64,000 nucleotides of DNA. It comes from Rhodoplanes tepidamans (GTDB lineage Bacteria > Pseudomonadota > Alphaproteobacteria > Rhizobiales > Xanthobacteraceae). The position numbers were made by a program, and so were the translations under genes. The number at the start of each line of letters is the position of its first letter. Within the stretch, counting starts at the first letter, position 1. The stretch lies in NCBI RefSeq assembly GCF_030813915.1, contig NZ_JAUSUJ010000006.1:186001-250000 (forward strand). The letters run 5' to 3'. Under the pieces are notes generated by a model that saw nothing but the letters and a program-made list of their open reading frames with translations, searched no databases and was not told the origin of the DNA. This document shows positions 50,940 through 60,326 of this stretch, piece after piece.

Positions 50940-52712
50940 GTGACCCGAATCGAGACGAACGCCTGCCCGCCGTCGGGATCCCGGGGTGCGGCCGCCGGTC
51001 CGGCGGCGTCCGAAATCTGTCCGCGCGCCCTCAACGCCTGCGACATCCTGATGTCGATCGGCGACGTCCCCTATGTGTGGGACATCGGCTCCGACCGGCT
51101 GAGCTGGGGCGCCAACGCCGCGGACGTGCTGGGCGTGACCAACCTCGCGGCGATCGCCACCGGTCGCGGCTTCGCCGGCCTGCTCGCTCCCGACAACGCC
51201 GAGACGCGGTTCGACGCGGTGATGCGGTCGGGCGCCAGCGACGGCGGCGCCGGCGTGCCGTTCTCGGTGCAGTACGCGCTCGCGACGCCCGGCCGGCCCG
51301 ACGAGCCCCTGTGGATCGAGGACGTCGGCCGCTGGTTCGCCGGCAGCCGCGGCGAGCCGTCGCGGGTGCACGGCATCGTCCGCGTCATCACCGAGCGGCG
51401 CGCCCGCGAGGAGCGGCTCGCCTATCTGTCCCGCTTCGACGACCTCACCGGCGAGATGAACCGCTGGCACATGACCGAGGTGCTCGCCACGACCGTCGAG
51501 GAGACGGTGCGGTACCGCAGCTCCTGCGGCTTCCTGCTGCTCGCCATCGACAATGTCGGCCGCATCAACGAGGCCTACGGCTACGAGGTCGCCGACGACG
51601 TGATCGCGGCGGTGGCGCGGCGCATCCGCGCCCGCCTGCGGGCCGGCGACCACCTGGGCCGCTTCTCCGGCAACAAGTTCGGCATCATCCTCAAGCAGTG
51701 CACGCCCGACGACATCAAGGTGGCGGCCGAGCGGCTGCTCGCCGGCGTGCGCGACGGCGTGGTGGAGACCAACGCCGGCCCGGTCGCCGTGACGGCGTCG
51801 GTCGGCGGCGTCACGGTGCCGCGTCACGCCCGCTCGGTGCACGACGTTCTGGCGCGCTCCAAGGAGGCGCTGGACATCGCCCAGTCGAAGCGCAGCGGCT
51901 CGTTCCACGGCTACCAGCCGAACGTCGAGCGCGACGCGCTGCGCCGCGCCAGCGTGCGCACCTCGGACGAGATCATCACGGCGCTCAACGACCGCCGCAT
52001 CCGCATCGCCTTCGAGCCGGTGGTGCGAACCGGCACGCGCGCGCCCGCCTTTCACGAGTGCCTGATGCGCATCCACCGGGCCGACGGCGGCACTGTCGCG
52101 GCCGGCGAGGTGGTGCCGATCGCCGAGCGGCTCGGCCTGATCCGGCTCCTCGACCATCGCATGCTCGAGCTGGTGCTCGACGCGCTGCGGCGAACCCCGC
52201 AGCTCGTCGCCAGCGTCAACGTTTCGCCCGCCTCGACCAGCGATCCGGACTGGTGGGAGGCGCTCGCCGCCGGCCTGCGCGGCCGGCCGGAGCTCGCCCG
52301 GCGCCTCGTCGTCGAAATCACCGAGACGGCGGCGATCCAGGACATCGACGAGACGCGCGGCTTCGTGGCCCGCGCCAAGGATCTCGGCTGCCGCGTCGCC
52401 ATCGACGACTTCGGCGCCGGCTACACGTCGTTCCGCAACCTGCGCAAGCTCGGCGTCGACATCGTCAAGATCGACGGCGCCTTCGTGCAGAACATCACCC
52501 GCTCGGAGGACGACCGCGCCTTCGTGCAGACCTTCCTGGATCTGGCGCACCGCCTGCGTCTGGAGACGGTCGCCGAATGGGTGCAGGACGAGGAGGGCGC
52601 GGCGCTGCTCGCCGCCTGGGGCTGCGACTACCTGCAGGGCCGCCTGATCGGCCTCGCCCGCCCCGAGCCGCCGTGGCCGCAGACGGCGCCGTGCGGCGCG
52701 GCGGCGGGGTGA
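50940..52712 (+). CDS. PAS-GGDEF-EAL protein, probable c-di-GMP phosphodiesterase
   Basis: 590 residues. PAS-like sensor (PYVWDIGSDRLSWGANAADV) at about residues 40-160, a GGDEF domain at about 180-340 and an EAL domain to the end. The GGDEF signature is degenerate: GRFSGNKFGIIL has SGNKF in place of GGDEF, so no cyclase activity is expected. The EAL domain looks functional: ECLMRI for EALxR, NVSP, LVVEITETAAI, AIDDFGAGYTSFRNL, IVKIDGAF, LETVAEWV and CDYLQGRLIG. It hydrolyses c-di-GMP, perhaps tuned by the dead GGDEF domain. The GTG at 50940 is chosen; a TTG at 50868 and an ATG at 51051 are alternatives. A CtrA-like site lies upstream. Confidence 0.88.
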   Translation: MTRIETNACPPSGSRGAAAGPAASEICPRALNACDILMSIGDVPYVWDIGSDRLSWGANAADVLGVTNLAAIATGRGFAGLLAPDNAETRFDAVMRSGASDGGAGVPFSVQYALATPGRPDEPLWIEDVGRWFAGSRGEPSRVHGIVRVITERRAREERLAYLSRFDDLTGEMNRWHMTEVLATTVEETVRYRSSCGFLLLAIDNVGRINEAYGYEVADDVIAAVARRIRARLRAGDHLGRFSGNKFGIILKQCTPDDIKVAAERLLAGVRDGVVETNAGPVAVTASVGGVTVPRHARSVHDVLARSKEALDIAQSKRSGSFHGYQPNVERDALRRASVRTSDEIITALNDRRIRIAFEPVVRTGTRAPAFHECLMRIHRADGGTVAAGEVVPIAERLGLIRLLDHRMLELVLDALRRTPQLVASVNVSPASTSDPDWWEALAAGLRGRPELARRLVVEITETAAIQDIDETRGFVARAKDLGCRVAIDDFGAGYTSFRNLRKLGVDIVKIDGAFVQNITRSEDDRAFVQTFLDLAHRLRLETVAEWVQDEEGAALLAAWGCDYLQGRLIGLARPEPPWPQTAPCGAAAG

Positions 52713-52814
52713 CGCGGCGACGGTTCAGTCACCACGTCTCTGATCGGGAGTTCCGCAGACGCGTTCGGTGGCGCGGAGCGGCGTGACAGCGCCGCTCACG
52801 GACCACGGTCGGGA

Positions 52815-53426
52815 TCAGCTCCCGCTGCCGCCGGCGGCCTTGTCCTTGTCGGCCTCGCTGAGCCGCTCGAGGCGCTTCTGCATGTCTTCGAGCTGACGCC
52901 GCAGCGCGTCGATCTCGCCCGGCTGCGCCTCGGTCTTCTCGGCGGGCTTCTCGCCCTCGCCGTTCTCGTCGCGACGGGCGAACGGCGTGAACATGGTGAA
53001 GGCGCGCTGGAACATCTCCATGTTCCGTCGCACCTGATCCTCCATGGTGCCGAAGCCGCCGACGCCCCACGCCTGGGTCATCTGCTCGCGGAACTTCGAC
53101 TGCTCGCGCGAGAACAGGTCGAGCGAGCTCTCCAGATAACGCGGCACCAGCATCTGCATGCTGTCGCCGTAGAACCGGATGAGCTGACGCAGGAACGTGA
53201 TCGGCAGGAGGTTCTGGCCCTGCTTGCCTTCCTGCTCGAAGATGATCTGGGTGAGCACCGAGCGCGTGATGTCCTCGCCCGTCTTGGCGTCGTAGACGAC
53301 GAAGTCTTCGCCGGACTTGAGCATGCCGGCGAGGTCCTCGAGCGTGACGTACGTGCTCGTACCGGTGTTGTAGAGGCGCCGATTGGCGTATTTTTTGATG
53401 ATAACCGGGGCTTCGGGCTTTGCCAT
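52815..53426 (-). CDS. phaR: Polyhydroxyalkanoate synthesis repressor PhaR
   Basis: 203 residues. The N-terminal DNA-binding domain reads VIIKKYANRRLYNTGTSTYV and TLEDLAGMLKSGEDFVVYDA; the accumulation domain has ITRSVLTQIIFEQEGKQGQN, LLPITFLRQLIRFYGDSMQM and LVPRYLESSLDLFSREQ; a coiled-coil-like tail ends at KDKAAGGSGS. PhaR binds PHA granules and represses phasin and PHA genes. ATG at 53426. It is divergent from phaA, its usual neighbour. Confidence 0.95.
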   Translation of the reverse strand: MAKPEAPVIIKKYANRRLYNTGTSTYVTLEDLAGMLKSGEDFVVYDAKTGEDITRSVLTQIIFEQEGKQGQNLLPITFLRQLIRFYGDSMQMLVPRYLESSLDLFSREQSKFREQMTQAWGVGGFGTMEDQVRRNMEMFQRAFTMFTPFARRDENGEGEKPAEKTEAQPGEIDALRRQLEDMQKRLERLSEADKDKAAGGSGS

Positions 53427-53937
53427 GACGCTTTCGCTCTGCAACTGGGATGTCCGATGAGGATCTCGGTGCGAACGTGTTCGTGCGCGGACGCTGTTTG
53501 CGCTTGCCCCAAAATGAACTCGGGGTCCAAAAAATAGGCGAAATCTTCGGCGTCGGCTACCGTTTTGTGTGAGCACCCGCAAAATCGGCGGAGGCCGGCT
53601 TCGCCCGTCTGCACGGCGTGCGCCGTCTGGTCGGGTCGGCGGCCGAGGCCGGCTGCCGGCAACGGGCGCCGCGGGATCACGCCGCGGAACCATGCCGGGC
53701 CGGTGCCGCGGGCTCCTGCGTCCGGATCGACCCGAGGCGGTCGGTCGTCTTGAACGATTGTCGAGGTGAGAGCCGCTGTGCCAAGCTCGTCGCCGACCGG
53801 TCGCCGGAGTGGTCCGGAGACCGTCGCAGATAACCGATAATCGAGGTCACGAGAGAACGGGGCCCGCGACACCACGCGGCGCGCAGGGCGAGGTCGTCCC
53901 CGCGGCCGTCCAAACGGAAACCAGGGAGCTTTCGAAC
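53427..53937. other. 511-base intergenic region between phaR and phaA
   Basis: Divergent promoter region. I see no repeat or known operator with confidence; short TGC/GCA words near 53490-53510 (TGTTTGCGCTTGCCCC) resemble PhaR-type half-sites only weakly. No open frame with protein character. Confidence 0.4.
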
Positions 53938-55113
<1,176 letters not shown>

Positions 55114-55210
55114 GGCGCGACGCCCGACCTCTGCGCGGGGGCGGCGAACCCGCCCCCGCCCACCCGACACCGGCCGCCCGGGGACGACACCGGCCGGCCC
55201 GGCAAAGAAC

Positions 55211-55293
55211 GACCGGGCGGGCCCGAACGCGACCGGGCGGGCCCGAACGCAAATCGTCACCGTCCGGGTGATCTCGATTTGCGTTCGGGCCCG
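55211..55293. repeat. 20-bp tandem repeat and long perfect hairpin after phaA
   Basis: GACCGGGCGGGCCCGAACGC occurs twice in tandem (55211-55230, 55231-55250). CGGGCCCGAACGCAAATCG (55238-55256) pairs perfectly over 19 bases with CGATTTGCGTTCGGGCCCG (55275-55293); the 18-base loop contains its own TCACC/GGTGA stem. No poly-T follows. It may end or protect the phaA transcript. Confidence 0.8.
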
Positions 55294-55461
55294 CTCTGAC
55301 GTTTGATCGCCGCGTCGCCTCGGCGGCCGGCGACCGGCCGGACGCCGGACGGCGTCCGCGGACGGGGCGCGCGCCGTCGCCCCGACGGCCGACCCGCCGG
55401 CCTGCCGGTCCGCACGCCTCGGCCGGGTCGCCCGATGCACGAAGTCCAAGTCGCCAAGTCC

Positions 55462-56220
55462 ATGTCGCTCGACGTCGTCGATCTGCGCAATTTCTACGGC
55501 CAGCACCTCGGGACGGTGGCGCGACGCTTCATCAGCCGGGGCATCCGGGTCCGCTGGGCCGACACCCACGGGCAGCGGGTGCTCGGCATCGGCTATCCGA
55601 CCCCGTATCTCGGCCTGTTCCGCGAGCACGCGGAACGCTGCCTCGCCTTCATGCCGGCCCAGCAGGGCGTGATCCGCTGGCCGACCGCCCGGCCCACGCT
55701 CGCCGCGCTGGTGGACGAGTACGACCTGCCGCTCACCGACGCCGCCGTCGACCGCGTGCTGCTCGTCCACGCCCTGGAGATGGCCGAGGACGGGCTGTCG
55801 CTGCTGCGCGAGGTGTGGCGCGTGCTGGCGCCGAGCGGCCGCATCCTGGTCGTGATCCCCAACCGGCGCGGCCTGTGGGCCCGCATGGACACGACGCCGT
55901 TCGGCTACGGCCGGCCCTACTCGCGCTCCCAGATCGTCCATTTGTTGCGTGAATCCTCGTTCACCCCGACCTCCTGGGGCGAGGCGCTGTACATGCCGCC
56001 GATCGGCCGGCGCTGGTTCATGCGCTCGGCGGTCGCCTGGGAGCGCACCGGCGCGACGCTCTCGGCGCCGTTCGCCGGCGTCCACATCGTCGAGGCGACC
56101 AAGCAGGTCTACCGGGCCGCCCCGGCGCGGCGCGAGAAGCGCCGCCTGGTGCCGAGCCTCGAGCCGGCGCTCGAGCCGGTCCCGGGCGCGGTGGCGCGCT
56201 GGGCCGTAGGACGCCGGTGA
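55462..56220 (+). CDS. Class I SAM-dependent methyltransferase-like protein
   Basis: 252 residues. MSLDVVDLRNFYGQHLGTVA begins it; GQRVLGIGYPTPYLGLF replaces the usual glycine-rich SAM motif, and VDRVLLVHALEMAEDGLSLL plus WRVLAPSGRILVVIPNRRGL are the later methyltransferase motifs. FVLGIGYPTPYL-type versions form an alphaproteobacterial family that I recall lying next to glyoxalase II. An ATG at 55435 would add nine residues; 55462 matches the family start. Activity is uncertain because motif I is altered. Confidence 0.8.
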   Translation: MSLDVVDLRNFYGQHLGTVARRFISRGIRVRWADTHGQRVLGIGYPTPYLGLFREHAERCLAFMPAQQGVIRWPTARPTLAALVDEYDLPLTDAAVDRVLLVHALEMAEDGLSLLREVWRVLAPSGRILVVIPNRRGLWARMDTTPFGYGRPYSRSQIVHLLRESSFTPTSWGEALYMPPIGRRWFMRSAVAWERTGATLSAPFAGVHIVEATKQVYRAAPARREKRRLVPSLEPALEPVPGAVARWAVGRR

Positions 56221-56283
56221 ACGCCGCGAATTGCGCCGCTCCGACCGTGAGATGGCGGCGCAATTCGTTTCACCCGTTGCGCC

Positions 56284-57003
56284 CTAAGGGTCGAGCTCCG
56301 GGTAGCGCCGGAAGATGCCCATCTGGTTGAACGGGATCCGACGCTCCGAGGCGAGATAGGCCGCGATCGCGGGGCGGTCGGCGACGCGGTCCCGCAGGGC
56401 GACGACGCGCGGCACCTTGCGCTCCAGCCGCTTCGTCGCCTTCGGGAAGGCGAAGCGCAGGCCTTCCAGCACCTGGAACAGCGACAGGTCCGCATAGGTG
56501 AGGCTGCGGCCGGCGAGCCACGGCCCGCCGCCGCGCTCCAGGATCGTCTCGAACCAGCCCAGATACTTCTGCATCCGTTCGGCGCGGAAGCTCTCGGCGC
56601 GGCGCGCCGCCGCCTCCCTCTGGTCCTCGTAATAGAGGCTCGACGCGATCGGGTGATGGGTGTCGTGCGCCTCGGTCACCAGATCCGCGATGGTGAGCTG
56701 GATCTGATGCACCCACAGGCGGCCCGACTCGGTCTTCGGCGACAGGCCGTGGCGCTCCCCCAGGAAGACCAGGATCGCCGCCGTCTGGCCGATCAGCAGC
56801 CGGCCGCTCTTCAGGAAGGGCGGGGCGAAGGGCGGGTGCGGCACGCTGTCGCCGTCGAGGAGCGCCATCATGGCCGGCACTCCGCCGTCCGGCTCCGGAG
56901 CGCGGGCGACGTCGACATAGGGCACGCCCGCCTCCTCGAGCGCCAGGCGGACGAACTCGCCGCGCCCCTGGATCGTCGGCCAGTAATACAGCTCGTAGCT
57001 CAT
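56284..57003 (-). CDS. Glutathione S-transferase family protein
   Basis: 239 residues. Thioredoxin-like N-terminal domain (LYYWPTIQGRGEFVRLALEE, then FLKSGRLLIGQTAAILVFLG with the cis-proline/Gln-Thr region) and an all-helical C-terminal domain with LAGRSLTYADLSLFQVLEGL. Sigma/pi-like GSTs conjugate glutathione to electrophiles. The ATG at 57003 has GGGAGG four to six bases upstream. Convergent with the methyltransferase gene. Confidence 0.92.
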   Translation of the reverse strand: MSYELYYWPTIQGRGEFVRLALEEAGVPYVDVARAPEPDGGVPAMMALLDGDSVPHPPFAPPFLKSGRLLIGQTAAILVFLGERHGLSPKTESGRLWVHQIQLTIADLVTEAHDTHHPIASSLYYEDQREAAARRAESFRAERMQKYLGWFETILERGGGPWLAGRSLTYADLSLFQVLEGLRFAFPKATKRLERKVPRVVALRDRVADRPAIAAYLASERRIPFNQMGIFRRYPELDP

Positions 57004-57337
57004 CGATCCTCCCGCGGCCCGAACAGGGCTGCCGCTCCGCGTCAACGCCGCCGCGACGCGAGCGTTCGGCGGCGGCCGCCGGCCCCGAACCGGCCGGGCA
57101 GCGCCGTTCAGGATGTCGCCGAAAAGTCGACCATCCGCCGGTCACGATGTTGCGCTACTGCGGTTGCGGCCGTATCTCAGGGCCATCAGGGCCAATCGTC
57201 CCGATCGGACAGGTCCGGCGCCGCGTTCCGGCCGTATCCCGACGACGAGACGCCAGACGACGAAACGCGAGACTTGCAGGGTGGCGCGAGACGCGACGTC
57301 ATCCGCGGCGCGCATGCCGCGGGTCGCGGAGCGAACG
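57004..57337. other. 334-base intergenic region between GST and adaptor genes
   Basis: Divergent promoter region. The frame of the downstream adaptor stays open back to 57113, but that stretch is Arg-rich and lacks adaptor features. No repeat or operator recognised. Confidence 0.4.
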
Positions 57338-58438
57338 ATGGACGACCGGAGGATGGACGACCGCACGAAGCTGCTGCATTCGCTGGCGATCGACCGGAGC
57401 GCGGCTCCGGCCGTGCCGCGCCGGCGCGTGTGGCCCGTGCTGGTCGGCGGCGTCGTGGTCGGACTCGCGGCCGCGGCCGCCGTGTACGCCGTCCTGCCGC
57501 GCGACACCGGCACGCCGCGCCCGCCGGAGGCCGTGGCCGACGCGACGGTGCCGAGCCCCCCTGCCCCGGCGACGGTCGGCCAGTCTGCGGCGCCGGCCCC
57601 GGCCGCCCGCCCGGCCTCCGGCCTCGCCGCCTCCGGTTACGTGGTGGCGCGCCGCAAGGCGACGGTCGCGGCCGAGATCACCGGCAAGGTGACCGAGGTT
57701 CTGGTCGAGGAGGGCATGGTGGTCGAGGCCGGCCAGCCGGTCGCCAAGATCGACTCGACGCTCGCCGAAACCGACCTCGCGCTCGCCCGCTCCAGGGTCG
57801 AGGCCGCCGAGGCCGCGGTCGGCGCGGTCAGCGCCGACCTGCGCGACGCCGAGCGCATCTTCGGCCGCGTCCAGAGCCTGTCGAAGCGCGACTTCGCCAC
57901 CGAGGCCGACCTCACCCGCACCGAGGCGCGCGTCAACGTGCTGCGCGCCCAACTCACCCAGTCCAAGGCGCAGCTCGACGCGGCGCGGCTGGAGGCGCGG
58001 CGCTACGGCGAGGTGCTCGACAAGCACAGCGTCAAGGCGCCATTCGGCGGCGTCGTCGTCGACCGCAGCGCCCAGCCGGGCGAGATGATCTCGCCGATGT
58101 CGGCGGGCGGCAGCTTCACCCGCACCGGCATCTGCACCATCGTCGACATGGATTCGATCGAGGTGGAGGTCGACGTCAACGAGGCCTTCATCGGCCGCGT
58201 CCAGAAGGGTGGCGCCGTGCGGGCCGTGCTCGACGCCTATCCGGACTGGACGATTCCGGCCTATGTGATCGCCATCGTGCCGACCGCCAACCGCGAGAAG
58301 GCGACCGTCAAGGTGCGCATCGGGCTCGCCGGCAAGGATCCGCGCGTCCTGCCCGACATGGCCGTCAAGGTGACGTTCGTCGAGGCCGAGACGGCGGCCG
58401 CCGCCACGCCCGAGCGCGCCTCGGCCGCGGCCCGATAA
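57338..58438 (+). CDS. HlyD-type periplasmic adaptor protein
   Basis: 366 residues. One N-terminal membrane helix (WPVLVGGVVVGLAAAAAVYA), a Pro/Ala-rich linker, then lipoyl and coiled-coil parts: SGYVVARRKATVAAEITGKV, VEEGMVVEAGQPVAKIDSTL, a helical hairpin (LALARSRVEAAEAAVGAV to QLDAARLEARRYGEVL) and APFGGVVVDRSAQPGEMI. It links an inner-membrane exporter to the outside. The ATG at 57338 has GGAG six bases upstream. First gene of a four-gene exporter operon. Confidence 0.92.
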   Translation: MDDRRMDDRTKLLHSLAIDRSAAPAVPRRRVWPVLVGGVVVGLAAAAAVYAVLPRDTGTPRPPEAVADATVPSPPAPATVGQSAAPAPAARPASGLAASGYVVARRKATVAAEITGKVTEVLVEEGMVVEAGQPVAKIDSTLAETDLALARSRVEAAEAAVGAVSADLRDAERIFGRVQSLSKRDFATEADLTRTEARVNVLRAQLTQSKAQLDAARLEARRYGEVLDKHSVKAPFGGVVVDRSAQPGEMISPMSAGGSFTRTGICTIVDMDSIEVEVDVNEAFIGRVQKGGAVRAVLDAYPDWTIPAYVIAIVPTANREKATVKVRIGLAGKDPRVLPDMAVKVTFVEAETAAAATPERASAAAR

Positions 58439-58472
58439 GAACCGTCCGAAGCACAGCGGAGCGAATTCGTCG

Positions 58473-59168
58473 ATGTCCGACATGCCCCTCGTCCGTCTCG
58501 CCGGCGTCAGCAAAGGCTTCGTCAAGGGCAGGGACGCCATCGCCATCTTCGAGCGGCTCGACCTCGCGATTCCGGAGGGCGACTTCGTCGCCGTGATGGG
58601 GCCGTCGGGGTCCGGCAAGTCGACGCTCCTGAACCTGCTCGGCGGCATCGACCGGCCCGACGCCGGCGAGGTGCACGTCGCCGGCTCGCGCATCGACACG
58701 CTGTCGGAAGGCCAGCTGTCGCAGTGGCGCGCCGCCAACATCGGCTTCGTGTTCCAGTTCTACAATCTGATGCCAATGCTCAGCGCCGCCCAGAACGTCG
58801 AGCTGCCGCTGCTGCTGACCCGGCTCGGCAAGGCCGAGCGCCGCAGGCACGTCGAGACGGCGCTGGCGATCGTCAACCTGGCCGACCGGGCCAAGCACTA
58901 TCCGCGCGAGATGTCGGGCGGCCAGCAGCAGCGCGTCGCCATCGCCCGCGCCATCGTCTCGGATCCAAAGCTGCTGCTCTGCGACGAGCCGACCGGCGAC
59001 CTCGACCGCACCTCGGCCGACGAGATCCTCGGCATGCTGAAGGTCCTCAACCGCGACCTCGGCAAGACCATCGTGATGGTGACGCACGATCCGGCCGCCG
59101 CGCGCTTCGCCAGGCGCACCCTCCACCTCGACAAAGGACATTTCGAGGAGAAGGAGCTGGCGGCGTGA
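58473..59168 (+). CDS. ABC exporter ATPase, MacB/LolD type
   Basis: 231 residues. Walker A MGPSGSGKSTLLNLLGGIDR, Q-loop FVFQFYNLMPMLSAAQNVEL, signature MSGGQQQRVAIARAIV, Walker B LLLCDEPTGDLDR and histidine switch VMVTHDPAAARFA. The LNLLGGIDRPD and NLMPMLSAAQNVELPL patterns are those of MacB/LolD/DevA ATPases. Its stop overlaps the permease start as GTGA. Confidence 0.95.
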   Translation: MSDMPLVRLAGVSKGFVKGRDAIAIFERLDLAIPEGDFVAVMGPSGSGKSTLLNLLGGIDRPDAGEVHVAGSRIDTLSEGQLSQWRAANIGFVFQFYNLMPMLSAAQNVELPLLLTRLGKAERRRHVETALAIVNLADRAKHYPREMSGGQQQRVAIARAIVSDPKLLLCDEPTGDLDRTSADEILGMLKVLNRDLGKTIVMVTHDPAAARFARRTLHLDKGHFEEKELAA

Positions 59169-60325
59169 ACGATTTCCTGCTGATCCGCAAGAACCTGTTC
59201 CGCAAGAAGCTGCGGGCGATCCTGATGATCGTCTCGATCCTGATCGCCTTCGCGATCTTCGGCGTGCTGGCGGCGTTCGAGCGGGCCTTCAACGCCGGCG
59301 AGGACGTCTCCGAGGCCGATCGTCTTGTGGTCGTCAACAAGATCAACTTCACCCAGCCGCTGCCGATCGCCTACTTCAACCGCATCGCCGCCGTGGAGGG
59401 CGTCAGGCAGGTCACCTTCGCCAACTGGTTCGGCGGCTACTATCAGGATCCGAAGAACTTCGTGATCGTGATGGCGGTCGAGCCCGAGACCTATCTGAAG
59501 ATCAGCTCGACCGACTTCGCCTTCACGCCCGAGATGTCGCAGGCCTTCGTGCGCAACCGCACCGGTGCGCTGGTCGGCCGGGCGCTGGCCGAGCGGTGGG
59601 GCTGGAAGCTCGGCGACCGCGTCCCGATCTCGTCGAGCATCTTCTCGCAGAAGAACGGCTCGCACACCTGGGACGTCACCGTGGTCGGCATCTTCGACAA
59701 GGCGAAGCCGCAGGGCGACACCAACCTGATGTTCATCCAGTACCCGTATTTCGACGAGACCCGCTCGTTCGGCAAGGACACGATCGGCTGGCTGCTGCTG
59801 AAGACCGAATCGCCGGCCGTCAACGACCGCGTCATCAAGACCATCGACGCGATGTTCGCCAACTCGTCCTGGGAGACCGCGACCGACACCGAGAAGGCCT
59901 TCAACAAGGCGTTCGTGGCGCAGCTCGGCAACGTGGCGCTGATCGTCACCCTGGTGGTCGGCGCCGCCTTCGTCACCATCCTGATGATCGTCGGCAACAC
60001 CATGGTGATGGCGGTGCGCGAGCGCACCCGCGAGATCGCCGTGCTCAAGACGCTCGGCTTCTCGGGAGGGCGGGTGCTGCGGATGGTGCTCGGCGAGACG
60101 CTGCTGCTCGCCGTGATCGGCGGCACGCTGGGCCTCGCCCTGGCGACGCTGTTCACCTTCGCGATGCGCAACACGCTCGCCATGTTCGTGCCGGGCCTGC
60201 AGATGAGCCCCGGCATCGTGCTGACGGCGTTCGGCTTCATGATCCTGCTCGGGCTGGCGACCGGCCTCGTTCCGGCCCTGAACGCCTTCCGGCTGCGGAT
60301 CGCCGAGGCGATGGGGCGCGGCTGA
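59165..60325 (+). CDS. ABC exporter permease, FtsX/MacB type (first)
   Basis: 386 residues. FRKKLRAILMIVSILIAFAI forms the first helix; a large periplasmic domain (SEADRLVVVNKINFTQPLPI, KFVIVMAVEPETYLKISSTD) is followed by three helices of the FtsX domain with MVMAVRERTREIAVLKTLGF. GTG start at 59165 inside the ATPase stop. One of two permeases of this exporter, the DevBCA-like arrangement. Confidence 0.93.
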   Translation: MNDFLLIRKNLFRKKLRAILMIVSILIAFAIFGVLAAFERAFNAGEDVSEADRLVVVNKINFTQPLPIAYFNRIAAVEGVRQVTFANWFGGYYQDPKNFVIVMAVEPETYLKISSTDFAFTPEMSQAFVRNRTGALVGRALAERWGWKLGDRVPISSSIFSQKNGSHTWDVTVVGIFDKAKPQGDTNLMFIQYPYFDETRSFGKDTIGWLLLKTESPAVNDRVIKTIDAMFANSSWETATDTEKAFNKAFVAQLGNVALIVTLVVGAAFVTILMIVGNTMVMAVRERTREIAVLKTLGFSGGRVLRMVLGETLLLAVIGGTLGLALATLFTFAMRNTLAMFVPGLQMSPGIVLTAFGFMILLGLATGLVPALNAFRLRIAEAMGRG

Positions 60326-60326
60326 C

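Noticed and set aside
53427-53937. PhaR operator sites in the phaR-phaA gap
   Set aside because: Only weak TGC/GCA words were found; not enough to call a site by eye.
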